Source of the DNA: Trochalopteron elliotii
Taxonomy: Eukaryota > Chordata > Aves > Passeriformes > Leiothrichidae
Length of the DNA stretch: 64,000 nt
Direction: 5' to 3'
Assembly (NCBI GenBank): GCA_024734555.1
Contig: JANPWX010000338.1
Coordinates: 2,629,155 to 2,693,154 of the forward strand
Shown here: positions 1 through 14,700 of the stretch, one piece after another
Position numbering within the stretch: position 1 is the stretch's first letter
Layout of the letters: each line of letters starts with the position of its first letter
Translations under genes and position numbers: made by a program
The notes under the pieces: generated by a model
Seen by the model: the letters and a program-made list of their open reading frames with translations, nothing else
Databases searched by the model: none
Told to the model about the DNA's origin: nothing

Positions 1-320
1 AAATTTCCTCATACAAACCAAATTATCAGATCTGAAGATAGCGAGTAATAGCAACATTTAAATGTCCTTTGGTCCTTTGTGAAGATGTAGATTAGAAAAA
101 AAACCAAAACCACAAAAAACCCCCCAGAAAGTTACTTTACATATTAAAAGTCATCTTGTACTTGGGGTTCTCAGTGCTGCTGTCTGGAAGTAGCAATTCT
201 CTATGAAGTTGCTTGCTGTAAACCTGAGGATGAGAGGGTGTATTGGGCTTGTGTGGAGAAGGTGGGAGGTAGAGGTGTTGCTTCTCTGAGAAGCTGCTAC
301 AACTTACCCTGTGTTCAGTA

Positions 321-350
321 GACCAAATTTCCCCCGGGGGAAAACTGGTC
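321..350. repeat. 30-bp near-perfect palindrome with C5G5 centre
   Basis: The two 15-bp arms are inverted copies of each other with two mismatches. The central 16 bp (328-343, TTTCCCCCGGGGGAAA) is a perfect palindrome. It lies about 30 bp before the recognisable part of an LTR-like repeat, so it may belong to that element or mark its insertion edge. No function can be assigned. Confidence 0.7.
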
Positions 351-379
351 AGGAGCAACTGTAGCCAGAGAGAGAAGTG

Positions 380-831
380 AGAATATGTGAGGAGCAGACA
401 TCAAGGTCAGTGAAGAAGAAAGGGAAGGAGATGGTCCCAGGCAGAGGAGCAGGGGTTCACCTGCATCTTGTGGTGAAGAGCATGAGGAGTCCTCTCCATG
501 AGGAGGAAGGAGTGGCAGAGATAAGGTGTGCTGAACTGACCACAGTTCCCATTCCCCTTGTGTGCCACTGGGGGTGGAGGAGGTGGAGAAAGTTTAAAGC
601 TAAGCCTAAGAAAGTGTTTTATGATTTGATTTTATTTCTCATTATCCTATTCTGGTTTGATTGGTAATAAATTAATTTCCCCGACTGAAGTTTCATCCAT
701 GAGAGTATCTGATGAGTGATCTCTCCCTGTCCTTATCTTGACCCACAAGCCTTTCACTGTATTTTCTCTCTGCATCTAGCTGAGGAGGGGAGTGATAGAG
801 CAGCTTTGGTGGCATCTGCCATCCTGCCACA
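380..831 (+). mobile_element. degraded avian LTR / endogenous-retrovirus-type repeat, + orientation
   Basis: This block resembles, from memory, an abundant bird interspersed repeat that behaves as a retroviral long terminal repeat. Landmarks in order are a 'gaggagcagacatcaaggtc' start, a 'gtggtgaagagcatg' segment, a GGAGGAGG purine block, a T-rich segment 'tttatttctcattatcctat', an AATAAA signal at about 667-672, the line 'gatctctccctgtccttatc', and a terminal 'gagtgatagagcagctttgg' followed by a 3' CA near 831. It appears shorter than the family form I recall, which suggests an internal deletion. It has many substitutions, so it is old. No gag, pol or env sequence is seen beside it, so it is most likely a solo or partial LTR. 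The small open frame at 377-667 lies inside it and is not a gene. The family name cannot be given without a repeat-library search. Confidence 0.65.
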
Positions 832-3800
832 GTGGGTAAGTCAAGCCCTTCTGATCATGCCTTGAATCATTGTAGGGTATTCCTGTACTCATCAAAGTTG
901 GGGGTAAAGGCAAAGCACAGCATGTCCAGCATCGTTATCCCTAACATTCAGTTTAGGAAAGAGCAACAGGGGACATGAGGAGAGGTTAGCTGGGACAAGA
1001 AATTAATTATGTTTATAACTGTGAAGAAACTGTAGAAAATCCTGTATCTCTTCCTTACTGAGAAAAGGAGGCAAAGTAATGGTGGTGCAAGTCCCCTCAT
1101 TGCAAGGTTTTTTATATTGCATGTCTGGTTCATTTCATTTTGAAGTTATCAAAGGGATGAAGCTACAACTGGTAGGGAAGACTTCCCTCAGGGCTTGATA
1201 AATCCATCCTCAAGCTAACTCCTGCAGCTTGGTGGAAAACATATTGCCATTCCTGAGACTTTCAGACTCACTCTCAGGTTCTTGTGGTTTTTCAGTCCAC
1301 AGCACTCTGCCTCTTGGGAAACAAGCGGATCCAGTTAATGTGACTTGTATTTGTCAGCCGAGCAGTCTTCATATTTCACACTAATCAAGTTTTATGGGTT
1401 AAAAATCCAGATACTTTGAATTCAAGCAAAGCAGAAGTTTACAGCCTTGATTGCCAAATTTGGAAAAATCTGTGACACAGAGAGGTAAAATAATCAGGGT
1501 AGCTTTAACATTTTTTCCAGAGGTGAAATAGTTTCCTTTGTTTCCTTAGGATTGTTGAGGCAAATCTTGGCCTTAGACCCAGTGGAGCAATACTGCTGGC
1601 AGACACCCCTTTGTGGGATGCTAGACCTCACAGTGGGAACCTGAAGCCTCTTGTGTAGGGGAGGTCCCACACTGTTCTGAGCAGCAGGAATAGTAAGCAT
1701 TTTCCATCAATTTGCAAAGGATGAGGGTTCCCTTGCCTTTCACCTTTTGGCACTTGTAACCTGTCTTGTGTTGCTTATCAGAGGACATTTCCCTTTTGCT
1801 GACTTCTCTCAGGTAATTACTGTGCCTCTTTTGTCCATTTCTCTGGTTTCAGTGGCTTCCCTCTTCTCAGCTTTTCAAGACTGCTATCAGTCTTCTAAAA
1901 TCAATAAGAGGATCGATTGTACAACTGTTCTCTTAATTTTACAGTCTGTACCACGTCCATAGCTTTCCATAGAAAATCGTGCAGTGTATGAACAACCCAG
2001 GCATCAAACTTGTCATTAATTGTGCATTTAAACTCCATAATATTTGTTAGTTGCATACCTGTATCCATTTATATCACACACTGATTTTTCTAATGTAAGG
2101 GGCCAGTTTCTGGTGCCATTACTCACCTTTGTCTCTTAATAGTAAGAGCTAACACAGTAGATCTGTTCAGAGTACTGAGGAATTAGTTTAAAAAGAAATA
2201 GTCTATATAGATGTGATAAAATCATCGACTTTCAGTTTTCATAATTTATAATACCTAGCAAAAACTCCTTTTGAATGCCTGGAGTGTAGCAGTTTCAAGT
2301 ACAGCTCATGGAGTCAGGCAACAACTCACCTGCAGTCTGAGGATCAAAATACCCAGATTAAAATTCTTCAAGCTGACCCTTTCATACAGAGAGACTCCTT
2401 TAGCAATTAATTGATGTTATACATTTTGTCTCTGTTCATATTTGAAATACATTCTATAGTGGGGGAGAGATTATGACACATATGTGCTTTATTTTTCTGT
2501 TTGATAGAGGTTTATTAAACTCATTCCTGATGTTCTGGAAGCATTGAGATATTTTGCTGTTTTGGGGCTGTTGCTAAATGCCAGGTAGCTTGGAAAGGCA
2601 GAAATTAAGAAAGGAGTTTGTCTAAATGCCAGAGAAAATAATACATGCTAATGCATCCAGTGAAATTGTGGGTCCTTACCTGTGTGCATTTGAGGATAAT
2701 CACTCTTTTTTTTCTTAAAAAATGCAAAACTCAGTTAAAAGTTCTGCTTGTTGGAGATTCAAAAGTAATAGTACATGGAGTTTAATTTACATTTTACAGT
2801 TGCTCATGGAGTTAATTTTAAAAATATAACTGAGTAAACAAAACTTCATTTGAAAAACAAAAAGACAAATTAGTCTATTTTCTGATAATGAATGTCAGCA
2901 AAGCATAGCCTGATTCCTTGTGATAGGGATAAATATATTTGCACTAATGTGCTTAAAAGGCAACTATTAGTTTTTAATGAATCTAAGAGATTTACTTTTT
3001 TAGCAGAGCTACTAAAATAATAATCATACATAAAGGAGTATTTCACACAAGCTCAGGAAATTATATTCAGAGATTTAGCTAGGGAATTTGGTTCTGGTTT
3101 GAAAGATAACGTTCATTTCTACATGCAAAAAATTGTTTCGTTCATTAGCATACTTTTATTCTGCAGACACTGAAAAGCTGTAATGCCCCCCAAATTACTT
3201 AGATGTAACTTAGTTTTATGAGTTATCAAGCACTAAAGATATAAATAGCCTTATTATTCTTTGGTAGCTGTTGCAGTACTGTTCCAGAACACCACTATTG
3301 CACAATAGGAGGCATTTTAAATGGTGTTTTGTTCCTCACATTAGTGTACCAGATAAGCTTGATTCTGAGATAATATACTGATTGAAAGCGGACCTATGGT
3401 TTTAAGGCACCTGGTGAAGTGCAGACTCTCACATTAAAGCATTAAAATGTGTCTAATGGGCAGACACTATGTTTTTTGAAATGAGATGTCTGTTTCATAA
3501 TCTAATGCAGCACCAGTGGAAGACTGGTGACATCATTTTATTGACTAAGAAAAGTGGTCAGACGAAAATGTTCTACCTTCATGTTGGATACAAATTTCAC
3601 TTGCTCATATCTATGAATAGATGTTTATGTGTACATACATAAAATATAGTGCCACTGGTGATGGAAAACAATGGAGTTGAAATTATGAAAACCTGGTTGA
3701 GGAAGCAGACATTTAAGCTGTTTCCTGTAGAAACTCAGCTGGATGCCACGAGCAGGTATCAACAGTAGCAGTCATATGGCTACACATGCATTGCACTTTG

Positions 3801-3957
3801 GGAATTTCTCATAATTGAAATCAGTCTCTTTCTGTTCTCCAGAGAAACTCATGACAAGCTATAAGCTATAGCATAATATCAGACAGCAGGGATAAATGTC
3901 AAGGCATCCTCTTCAGCATGGATTATTGCTGTCACCACAAAGAGCTCTTTGTTCTCT
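832..3957. other. upstream non-coding DNA, no gene seen
   Basis: AT-rich sequence between the LTR remnant and the first CR1. All open frames are short, start at arbitrary methionines and show no recognisable domain or splice context. I see no tRNA-, snRNA- or processed-pseudogene-like sequence. Confidence 0.6.
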
Positions 3958-4250
3958 GCAAAGCACTGATCTCTCTGGTGACCAGTGACAGGACCTGAGG
4001 GAATGGCCTGAAGTTGTGCCAGGGGAGGTTTAGGTCAGATATTAGGAAAAAGCTCTTTGTCCAGGGGGTGGCGGGGCATTGGAACAGGCTCCCCAGGGGA
4101 GTGGTAACAGCACCAAGCCTGACAGAGTTCAAGACACATTTGGACAATGCTCTCAGGCACATGGTGTGACTCTTGGCGTGTCCTATGCAGGCCCAGGAGC
4201 TGGACTTTGATGATCCTTGTGGGTCTCTTCCAATTCAGAATATTCTGTGA
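3958..4250 (+). mobile_element. CR1 LINE, 5'-truncated 3' end, + orientation
   Basis: The segment has the classic CR1 3' region: 'ggtgaccagtgacaggacc', 'gccaggggaggttta', 'ggaacaggctccccagggga', 'gcaccaagcctgacagagtt' and the terminal 'gatccttgtgggtctcttcc' leading to a 'tattctgtga' end. Only the last 290 or so bases of the element are present, which is the usual 5' truncation of CR1. The open frame on the opposite strand (3932-4162) is an antisense shadow of this repeat and not a gene. Divergence from the consensus I remember looks moderate. Confidence 0.9.
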
Positions 4251-5753
4251 AATTCATAAACTTGGCTGAATTAGTCACTAAGAAACGCCACTCTAAACTT
4301 CAGTTTAGCTCTTCTTGTCTGTTGTTTAAATGTTATATTAATCAGGGTGAGTGTATCAGATAAGAAGTAGAAACTAGAGAAATGGTGTTAAAAATAATTG
4401 CCATGCTCTGGAAAGCTGATTTAAGAGAACTCAGTGGCAACTTTGTAATTGGGAAATTTATGCTGAGAGTGATATTTTTTTGTCTTTACTTAATATGATA
4501 GAAAAAACAAAATCAATCTGGTTCTAGAAAAATATGCTCTAAAGAACTGCTAGCTGTTAATACTCAAACTGTGGGTATTATATTATAACTAAGCGATAAT
4601 ACTCTTCTGCCAGACTGATAAGCACCTGTACAGAAGATACAGATTGCCAGCTAAATTAGTCTGGTAATCCTGATAAATTCATAGTGAGGTCTATAACATC
4701 TGCTAGGGGCAAAAATGTATTCTGTAAGACTTGCCTACCATCTATATTTTCAGTCTATGCATGTCAATCAAATTATTTCAAGAACGGCTTTATCTTCTCA
4801 GATATAGAAAATGGCCTTGAAAAATTCCTTCAAATCCATGTCCCTATATCTAACTTTCTTCAGGGTAAAAGATGATTCTTCCTAGGTTGTGGCTTTGAAG
4901 CTGTCTGGGGCTTTCACGGTGGCCCCAGATTGGAAGTGAAATTTTAAAAGCTTTTGATCTAATCCTTTTCTTTCTTACTTTTATTTTTATTTTTACTCTT
5001 TCCCTCTATAGAAAGTAATGGTGGTTGTATATAAGCAACAACAGAAAAGTTGTCAGAAGTGACTGTGTCTTGTAGTGCAGCAGCCACTTTGGATTATGTT
5101 GTTTAATCATTATCACATGGCTAAAATGCAGTCCTAAGGCTGCTCTAAAATGGTTTGCATAGTCTGGCTCAGTGATGTCATGTGAGAATACAAAGGTGAT
5201 TTTTTAAATTCAAGATGAGTTACAGATGGGTTATACATACACACAAAACTGTATTTGTGTTGAATTCTTGCACAGCTTTATGAATAGAAATAAGAGCATT
5301 ACATTTAAAGTTAATGAACTCTCAATATGCGGTCAGGTGGGCAGAATACAAGTGATTATATACTTACATGAGAAATTCCAGCACAGGGAAAAATTACTTC
5401 TTTCGGTGGACACATATTTTATCCTCAGTACCTTGTTCTGTTTGAAGAACATACACTAGATCTTGTTTAAGTATGTATGAGGTAGTTGATGTGTATGAGG
5501 CATCAAATGAATCTCTGAGACCTGACTGTTGATAAGGTATGGAAACCAAGGCCTTGGCAACTCTCTACTCACAAACTTCTTTGCAATCAATACTGCATTA
5601 ATCATTTAGTTTCTGCTAATTTAAAATAGATATTCTTTCAGGGACTGCATCCAGCACAGTGAAGTGTGATGTTAGCATCAGCATTATTGTTGAATTGAGA
5701 ATGGGAAGTAAAACCAGGAAATTTTAATTTGGCCTCCTAGAGCAAGTGTGGCA

Positions 5754-5779
5754 TTTGTCTACCTGAGTAGGTAGACAAA
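5754..5779. repeat. perfect inverted repeat, 11-bp stem, 4-nt loop
   Basis: TTTGTCTACCT and AGGTAGACAAA are exact reverse complements separated by GAGT. The stem is too short for a typical microRNA precursor and no longer arms extend from it. Confidence 0.85.
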
Positions 5780-8700
5780 ATAATTTATGCATGGGAAACT
5801 GAACATTTTTTGTGAAACACTTTCCCTGGGAGACGCCTTTCCTCAGACAGAAGACTAAAGGCCAGAAAAAAGAGATCATTCCAATAGCAGCACATGAGCA
5901 TCACAGTCCTGACTGAATCCTGCCAAATAGGTTGTGACAGAAAGCAAGAATAGTAGAGAGGCTGTTTCAATTTTTTTTTGTACAGTATTTCACTTGCTTG
6001 TCCCAGGTTGTTTTTTTTTGTGAGGGTCTGGAGTTTTTGGGCTTTTTTATATGAGCACAAAACAAAAATTCACATAAATGAAGTAGTCAAAGAAACAATT
6101 GTGAGCCTGAAAGAGGGGGAAATAAATGAGAGAGCACTTTTCTAGTATGATTCATGTTAACAGACCATAATTTGGGATCTGAAGTCCATTGCTTTGCAAT
6201 GTATTGTAAGAGAAATTATTTTATCATAGAAGTGGAGGACAGCATCTTGGATGACAAATGTGTTCTTGTGTGTGACCTTCTCCCACATCCTTTTCTTCAA
6301 AGTTTAAAAGGCAAGAAGCTGTCAGTAGAGGTAGTAATTATTATAGATCTGGTCCCTGGAGGTGTTCTCATCTGTGCTTGTATTTAATAAATCGTCTTTT
6401 CTGCCTTTTCCAAAACAATATTTGAAAGTTATTTGGGCTTGCCATTTTTTTTTTCCTTTTCTTTTTTTTTCTCTCTATGTCTTATCCTATTGCAAGGCAC
6501 ATCTCTGGGTTGCTGTGTTGGCTCCCTATGTTCTGAACAAGAGCAGAAGTCTGTGATGAATGTTAATCCCTCTCTGTGGTCATGACTTAACAGACATGCC
6601 ATGTAATTGTTGATTTCACTGTTTACTTTCAAGTCCTCTGTTTGGATCCTTGTAACAGCTTATAACCGTAAATTTTTCCATATCTTTTGATCAAGTGACT
6701 TGCTGGTACTAACAGCAATTTTTGAAGCTACTCAATGCATGTACTACTTTATCAGTCTCCAGTTAATAAAATTTGTGGTTTTAGAGAATGAGGATAAAAG
6801 CCGTCTATGTGAGCCTTCCTGGCCACTTTGAGCAATTACTTCTGGGAACTTCTTGATTATAGATTATGCTCCCTTCTTTGTGTTTTGTTACATACCTTAA
6901 GTTACTTTTTGTATACTGTGCTCTTGGAGAGCACTTGTTAAGCAGAGGCAGAGGTCACACAATGGCATGGCTTCAGCCATGAAGGTTTAAAAGGGCAGCA
7001 AGCCCAATGGTTTCTCTCCTCACTCCTTGAGAACACTATAAAAATGTGTACCAAGTTGATGCTTTTTGGAGACCTTATAGATCCAGTCGCAGGGAAGGTG
7101 AATAATCACCATATCTGGTTCCCCTCTTGACAGCGGATAGCAAAACTGTTTGTCCACAGAGATAATTAGAGGGGGTAGGCAAAAAAAAGTCCGCTAGCAG
7201 TTGGGTTAACCTGTACATTTGAGCAAGCTTAATGAAGGGCTTCTTTGTGTAAGTTTGGCCTGAAGGATGATTTTCATGCATTGGTCCAGCTCTTAATTCA
7301 AAAGATTTTGTCAGAAGCTTGTTTTTATATCCTCATTGGAGTTGACGTAGTCCCTTTTGTCAACATATCAGGAATTGTAGTACCTGACATGAGATGACCC
7401 AACAAAGGCAGCAGATGTCCTTCAGAGGGTTTTGTTTCTGATCCAGACTTAAAAAGCCTATTTTGCTGAAGTTGTTTAAACCACAATCACATACAGAGAG
7501 TCTGATCTTTCATGACTGAGAATCTGTAACTCAGTACCATGACTGTCTTCCAAATGCATTAGTTATTCAACAGAGCTGTGTTACTTAGCTGTGACAGGCT
7601 ACTTTGTGGGTGCCATAAGTTCCCTCTCTGCACAGAGTACAAGTAAGGACAAAGGTAGACTTTGCCAAAGAATTCTGTGGTTATTTCCATGGCAAGTGTC
7701 TAGGTGCAAACAATGTGCCTCAACTGATATAAGCTACCTGGGCATTTCTGGGGAATGTTGACAAAAATTAAGTGGTCAAGTTCTTCAAGAAAGTGTAGCT
7801 GGAGTCTTTCACATCTTCATATGCACATACACTTAAAATTACATACGCTTGCTTACTGTTAGAAGCACTTTTAGACAGCTGCCCAAAAGCACGCCTGTGG
7901 TGTATTTCTTTCCAGCTTATTCTGATAGCAAACTCTGAAATTATTCTTTGTCAAATAATAACTATTGCATATCTTCTGTAAGAGGACCTAACTCAAACAG
8001 ACAAACTGAAAACATAATCCAGGACTTATTATAAGTACAAAACTTTAAAAAATTTAAAGGGCAAGTTTATTTTTATTTATTTTATTTTGTTTTGCATGAC
8101 TTTTTTTGCTTTTAATGCTGTGGAAACTGAAGACTTTTCCTTTAAATTGTTTGAAACCTGTGGAAATGGGGATTTTCTTTTAAATCATCAAACACTTGAT
8201 GAAATAACACAATCCCCCAAAGCATAAAGAATACTCGAATGTCAATATTTGCAATGAGATCTGTTTATTAGACATACTGATATGTTTGCTCATCTGTATG
8301 CTCCACTTCTAAGGAAGCTTCCAAAACTGTCTGGCATATACTTTAGCCATTGGAAATGTAATAGAATCCAAAATCGTGCAAAACGTGCCCTTTTTTGGCC
8401 AAAACCATGTCCCTTCTTGGCCATGCTTGTGCCAGAGCAGATGTGGTGTGCAGCTGAATGCTATTTACTCCGTGGGAACATCCAGCTGAAAACATTACCC
8501 ATAGTGTGAATGCAGTAAACCTTCATTTCTATTGCTCAGCTATTGCTTAGCTTATTGCTATTTCTATTGCTTAGAGATCCACCCTACCAGTGAATCTGAC
8601 TGGGGGATTTGCTGGCATGTTGATGGGGGAGTTTTATTATCTTTAGAAAAATAGCAAAATATTAGCAGGGTGCTATTACTTGCAGCAATACAGTTTAAAG

Positions 8701-11700
8701 CGAGGCCTTGATAAGGGAGGGGTGGTACTAAAAAAGACTTCTCATGGCAATGTTTTTGGGTAGGCACACTGGATGTTTACAGGAGATTTGGCCACAGACA
8801 CTGTATGCTGGAAACAGTGCTTTACCCACTGCTAACATGAAGCAAGATGTTTCTTTTTTAAATTTTTTTTTAAACTGGTTTCCTAAACTTTAGGAATTAG
8901 GATGTGAACATCTCTCTGCCTTAGTTGGATGTATGTATTTTTTAAATTAGATTATGAACTTCTATGCAATACTTGCTTGCAGTCCTCCACTCCTAATTAG
9001 AATTGGACTTTCATGGATTCCAAGAGCTTTGTTCGAGTGCAGGTGGAAGGGAATCTTGGCTTGACTGACTTTCACATCTACAGATGTGTTCTGTGAAGTA
9101 AACATGAGAGGGGAAAAAATACACTTTGATAGTGTCTGAAAATGCAGTTAACACTGCCATAGGTGTAAGTGTGAGAGAAAAGGGAGAATGACTGGGGGTG
9201 GAAGATTGAGAAAAAGAGAGAGATATCAGGAGATGAGTTAAAAAGAGAGCTCCTGAAAACACTTTCAAATTCCTTACAAAATAAACAAAACAAAAAAAAC
9301 CCACAAGAATAAAACATTTACTGAATGAGTCAAATTGCAAAGTACATGAGTCATAATGCAGAAAGAAAAACTTCCATATGCAGATGGCAGGCAACATAAC
9401 CATATTTTTGCTGTGAAAAATTTTAACTAAGGTAGTACTGCTATGTTCCAGGATGTGGACTAAAGTACTATGTCCAGAGGAAAGAAAAAAAAAGTATAAT
9501 GATGTGTTTCCCTGTCTTATATTTGATATAAACCAAAATATTTATGCTCTCAAAACTATGTTAATTTATTTTTTCCTTAAAAGCTGTGTGAGAATACTGC
9601 CTAGCATAGTCAAAGGTTTATGGGAAATAAATAGAATGCATTGTACTGAAAACGGATTCCTGAGAAAGATCAATAAATGCTATATGCAGCAGAATGAAAT
9701 TATAAAAATGTAAATATTTTAAACGAAACAGAATTTAGCAATTTCCAAGATAAGCTATTCCCTCAAAGTACACTGAAGACATTTTCTAGTTTACATAATG
9801 TAATTAAATTCAAGCCTGAAGAATTCAAATTTCTCCCAAAGACATTATTGGCAAGGTGATTTAATGTGGTGATAAGGATGGAAGTGTAGCATGTCTGAAG
9901 GCCACAGGAGTTTTATACAGTTGTATTTGAAAGCTGACAACAATTGTTTACAAGATTTTTTTTTTAAACTACTCAATAGTGTCATAATGAGCAGACCTTT
10001 ACCTTTATTAGCAGCACAGCTTTGCTCCTGACACAATTTGGGTCAAATTCACCCCAATGTAACTTTGCTAGTCTTACAAAATCTATATGAAGAGAAAATG
10101 ACCCATTTTTGTCTTGTGAACACAGTGTAAGGAAAATGTGAGTCAATGCTTTCTTACAAATAATGAAACCATTTTGTGTATATTCTTTCAGCATTAAGAC
10201 AGATTAGTACAGGTTTTATATACACTTCCTCACAGTTGGTTTTTTTGTTCATGTGATGGGAGACATTGTGAGCCGAATGCTGCCATAGAGCCAAGAACTC
10301 CAGGGATTCAGCCTTTTTTCTATCACTAACTAATCCCTCTTGTCATGTTTTAAATCCACATTTCATCTGCAAAACAGGGATATTCTATTTCCTATCTTAC
10401 AAAATCAGCTAGTAGAAACTCCAGGAGCTCTTGCAAAAATATTAATATTGTATCATAAATGCTAATGTCCTTTGATCTTTTTATATTATGAGTGCCTCAA
10501 GTCTGGTAAATTAGGACTTCATCAGTCAGGTTACAGAAAGATTAATTCTGTGAAGCATGTCCTGGCACTGGTGGGGGGAACATCTCAAAAGGTGACAATA
10601 TTTTACTGGTCATGAGTGAGGGTCATTTACCTTGCTCAGCTGGCAGGGTCTCTAGCTAGGATTAAAAAGGGAGAGAGCTATTTGTATTGTGATGCTTCTC
10701 ACTGGAGGAGCTTTACAGTCAAACTGTCCCTTTTTAAAGGATTTATTTGTTCTATAAGAATGTCATGGTGTGACCCTGGAATGACAGGGAAATGCTATTT
10801 ATAGTATTTAGCCAGTCATCAGAAATGACTAATTATCCCTCCCAGAATGTACATGCTCTGATGACTCATGTAATATGCTCTTATTATCTCATAAATTGGC
10901 TTTTCTGATGTGCTCAAAAATATGTACATATGTGTAGTAGTAGTACTTAACATCTGCCTTTCTTAAAGTTCTGTAAATTACATACTTTGGCATTTCTAGG
11001 TAAAAAACTATTGTAACTCCTGTGATGCCCCCATCCAAGTAATAGGTGTTTCTTGTTCAGTCAGTCTTGCGCCTGTCATTTTAGAAAATCTCCTGGTAGG
11101 TTTGAATACATGTTAGTCAAAGAAGGAAGATCAAAGGCTAATCCATTCATAGCCTCTCAGATCTGACCTTCCCTTAGAAAATATTCAGTGAAAAGTTTAA
11201 AGTGACTCTTTACAAAAGGGCAAAAGACTATAGCTGAAAAATTATGAAATATGAAGTATGAGCAAGAGCAAAACCAAATCACCAGTTCATCCATTTCTCA
11301 ACTGGAAAATCAGATTAAGTACTCACGTAACATGTAAAGGAAAATCTATTTCTTTGAGTTTGCTGTTTGACTGTTGATATGTATTATTTTTTGTAACTTT
11401 ATTCTAAAGAAGCCTTGAGGTATTAATGATAAAATACCTTGAAGCCTCAAAACTGTGCTTTTTTTGTGATTATTATTACTTCAAACTTATCTGAATCTCT
11501 AATTTTCTGGATTTTATATTAAAATCTATCTAATTCCAGTGAAAAGTCAATAATTAATAATTCTTTTTAAAATATCAATATATTGTGATTCCCTTTACTG
11601 AGGCACCTAAGAGTAACACACACTCCCATTTTATTGCTTATAACAAAAATTTCAATTAGCAGGAAGCTATCCATCAATTTTGTGATACATTTTCTCAGTT

Positions 11701-14700
11701 AAGAATACTATTTTAATAGTGAGTTTGCATTTTTATGTCTGGAAAAAAAAATCAAAAAAACCAGTAACCTAATAAATAGCTTACATGGACATTGGGGACA
11801 GTTTTAATTGTCTTGATTCAGACCAAGGCGTTTTCCTTTGTTCTTGCCTATCTTTGGTGACACACCAACATAAATGCCTAACTGGCAGATTGTCTTTTAT
11901 TGTTTACTCTGGTGGAGTCTTAATTTAAAACATTCATAGCATCAGACAGAGGTTGATAAAATCACAAGCTTATTAAAGTACTCAGCAGGCGTCCAGGAGA
12001 CAGTAGTCCCAATTCCTGTAGCGAATGGGTGATGATAAGAGGTAAAGCACATACTGGGGAACTGTGGATAGTAATCCTTGCATAAGGGGGACGAGACTTG
12101 CATAGACTGCAGAATTTCTGGCTAGCTCTATCTGGAGCTAATCTTCCCATCTCTCAGGTGGTTTCACTGAACCTTTATCCAGGGGATGACCATCTCAGAG
12201 GACCTTGACTAAAACCTCGGTTCACTTTTATTCTTACTCTATGCATTGTTTGGGATATTCAATGAAAATAGGTTCCTAACCTGGCCAGAACGGTTATGAG
12301 GCCCTGAAGACAGAGCAATAGCCAGTCATGACATTTTTTATGCTGAGCAGCAATAAGCGTGAGCCCACTGTGACTTTACTGAGAGCAATTCCTAACACTT
12401 ACCATACTGTAACGAGCTAAAATGTTCAGCATTATAATTTAACTTCATCCTTCTAATCAGATGTCTCTGGCATACTGAATAGGAAGTAAAAAGTAACACA
12501 ATAGAGTGCAAATTTTATCACTCCTAATTCTACCCTTTGATTGGCTTCATATCCAATGATGAAAAATAAATCGCCTTGTTGAGGAGGAATGAGTGAGGAA
12601 AAAAGAGGAAACTGGAATCCTAGTGCAGTTTTGACCTGTGTAGCAAGTTAATTATACACTTGAGAAAGCAACATTGTCATGTTACACTGCATGCATTTGT
12701 GTGTGCACAAGGCTGAATATAAATATGTGTGTATATTAGCATGCATATATGCTTTATGCAACAGTGCACTACCTCGTGCTCGGTGCTTCCTGAATTTGTT
12801 CTTAAAGTCATTGGTTTTAAAGGATGTAAATGTAGATGGAGCATGGCCCAGTGGATTTTAATGTATAGACAGTTACCCTTGGTAAAAATAATTACTTAAT
12901 TAAATGCTCTGGTGGACAGTGATTAAGGAAGGAAGTGGTAGATAAGAAATGAAAAGTGTATCAGTACAAAAAGTATCAGAAACCTAGAGAACGTGATAAA
13001 ATATCTTTAGTAGGATAAAATAGGCACTGCAGACTTCTGCATTAAATGGCTTTACTGAGGCCTTCTGTTTCTTACACTATTTGCCATGAAAGCTTTTCTG
13101 TCAGTGATGCAGTTTTCCATTGCGCAAAACTAAACTGCCAAGCAATGCCACTCTCAGATGAACTAGAAGTCACTTTTACATTGCAGTCCACTCTGTCTGA
13201 GCAGTCAGAACATAAATGTTCACAAAATGACAATCACCTTCTTATCTACAAACAAGATAGAGGATCTGCAGGATAAGTGAGCGTAGAAGTCCAGTCCACC
13301 ATCCTGCATGTTCTGCTGTGCAATCTGCAGACCTTTCCTCAGGGTTGGGCAGAGATAAGGACCCCTACAGCCAGCTCTTCCTCCTTAATACTTCCAGGCT
13401 CTTACAGTATTGGCATAACACGGTCCTGCTGCCCAAGATGGATCCAGAGACAGTCTGTACACTTGGAACAGTTGTCTCATACCTACAGCGATTAAAGAGA
13501 GATGGCTGGGGCTTTCAAACCTAGCTGAAATTCTTTAAGCTGCAATGCTCTGTAGAAATATGAAGTGAAGCTATGAGATATATCTTCATCTGTTGTATTT
13601 TGTTCATCTTTATAGTGCAGAGAAGAAAAAAATTCTTTGGGGACTTAGACCAGAATTTTCTGTCTCTATATATGCATATTTAGACACCTGGAGTAGCTAG
13701 GCTTATTATAAGTGCTACTGAACAGCAAACTAAAAATCACTGAATTATCTAAAAATAGCCACAACACTCTATTTAGGCTGATGAATTTCAAAATTATTAA
13801 TTTTCTACATATACTGGCATAAATAAATTGGGAAGTATTTGTATTGAGATAGACCCTGAAAAGTGCATGTTGGAGAGGGTGTATGACTTTGGGATACAGG
13901 GTTTTTGTTCAGCTGTGGGAAACAGAATTACTTATAGACTGTTATTATGGCAGGGTGTTTTCAAATCTCATAATTTATTTCAGAGGTATGGCAGATCAAA
14001 AGAATTCTGTACAGAAAAGAGATGTAACAAGAAAGGAACAGATACAGACAAGAGTATTTTGCTGTATGTGACATTCTAAATTAGAGTGACAGAAATCTCT
14101 GTCAATAAGATCAAAAGGTGGGTACAGAGATGAAAACATTCCTTTTACTCTTAATTATTATAAACCAGGTAGGATTGTATTTGAACACTGTTGGCAGAAT
14201 GTTAAGAAGCAGTTACACCCTCCCATTTCCCCGGGAGAAGATATTGGAGCACCTGAAATTAGAAGAAATAAATAGTTTCTGGATGATTTTAACATTCTTC
14301 CTCTGTCCACTGTTGAGACTAAATGCCTATATCACCTAACAGTACCTTTGTGAAATGCTCCCATTTTTTTCTTAAAGGTAAGCATGAATAGTTTAAGTTA
14401 AAATATTTTAAGTTAAAATACGGGGGTTTTAGCAGACCATTGTTATTCTAGGATGAGAGCTTGGTCATTAAAGAGTTGTACTTTTTTCTGTGCCTGACAT
14501 TCTTGAGACACATTTTTGATCTTTAATTTTTTTGCACAGAGTGAAATATTGAGGCACTCCAGGGTCATTTAAGAGCCCAGGAAATTTCCCCACTCACTGA
14601 GGAAGCTAATTTATAGTTAATTCCTTAGGAGATAATTCAATTCTTCTTGAATAAATTATATGCTTGTTTCACTTGCAGGTGTTTCTCATGTTCTGTTCTA

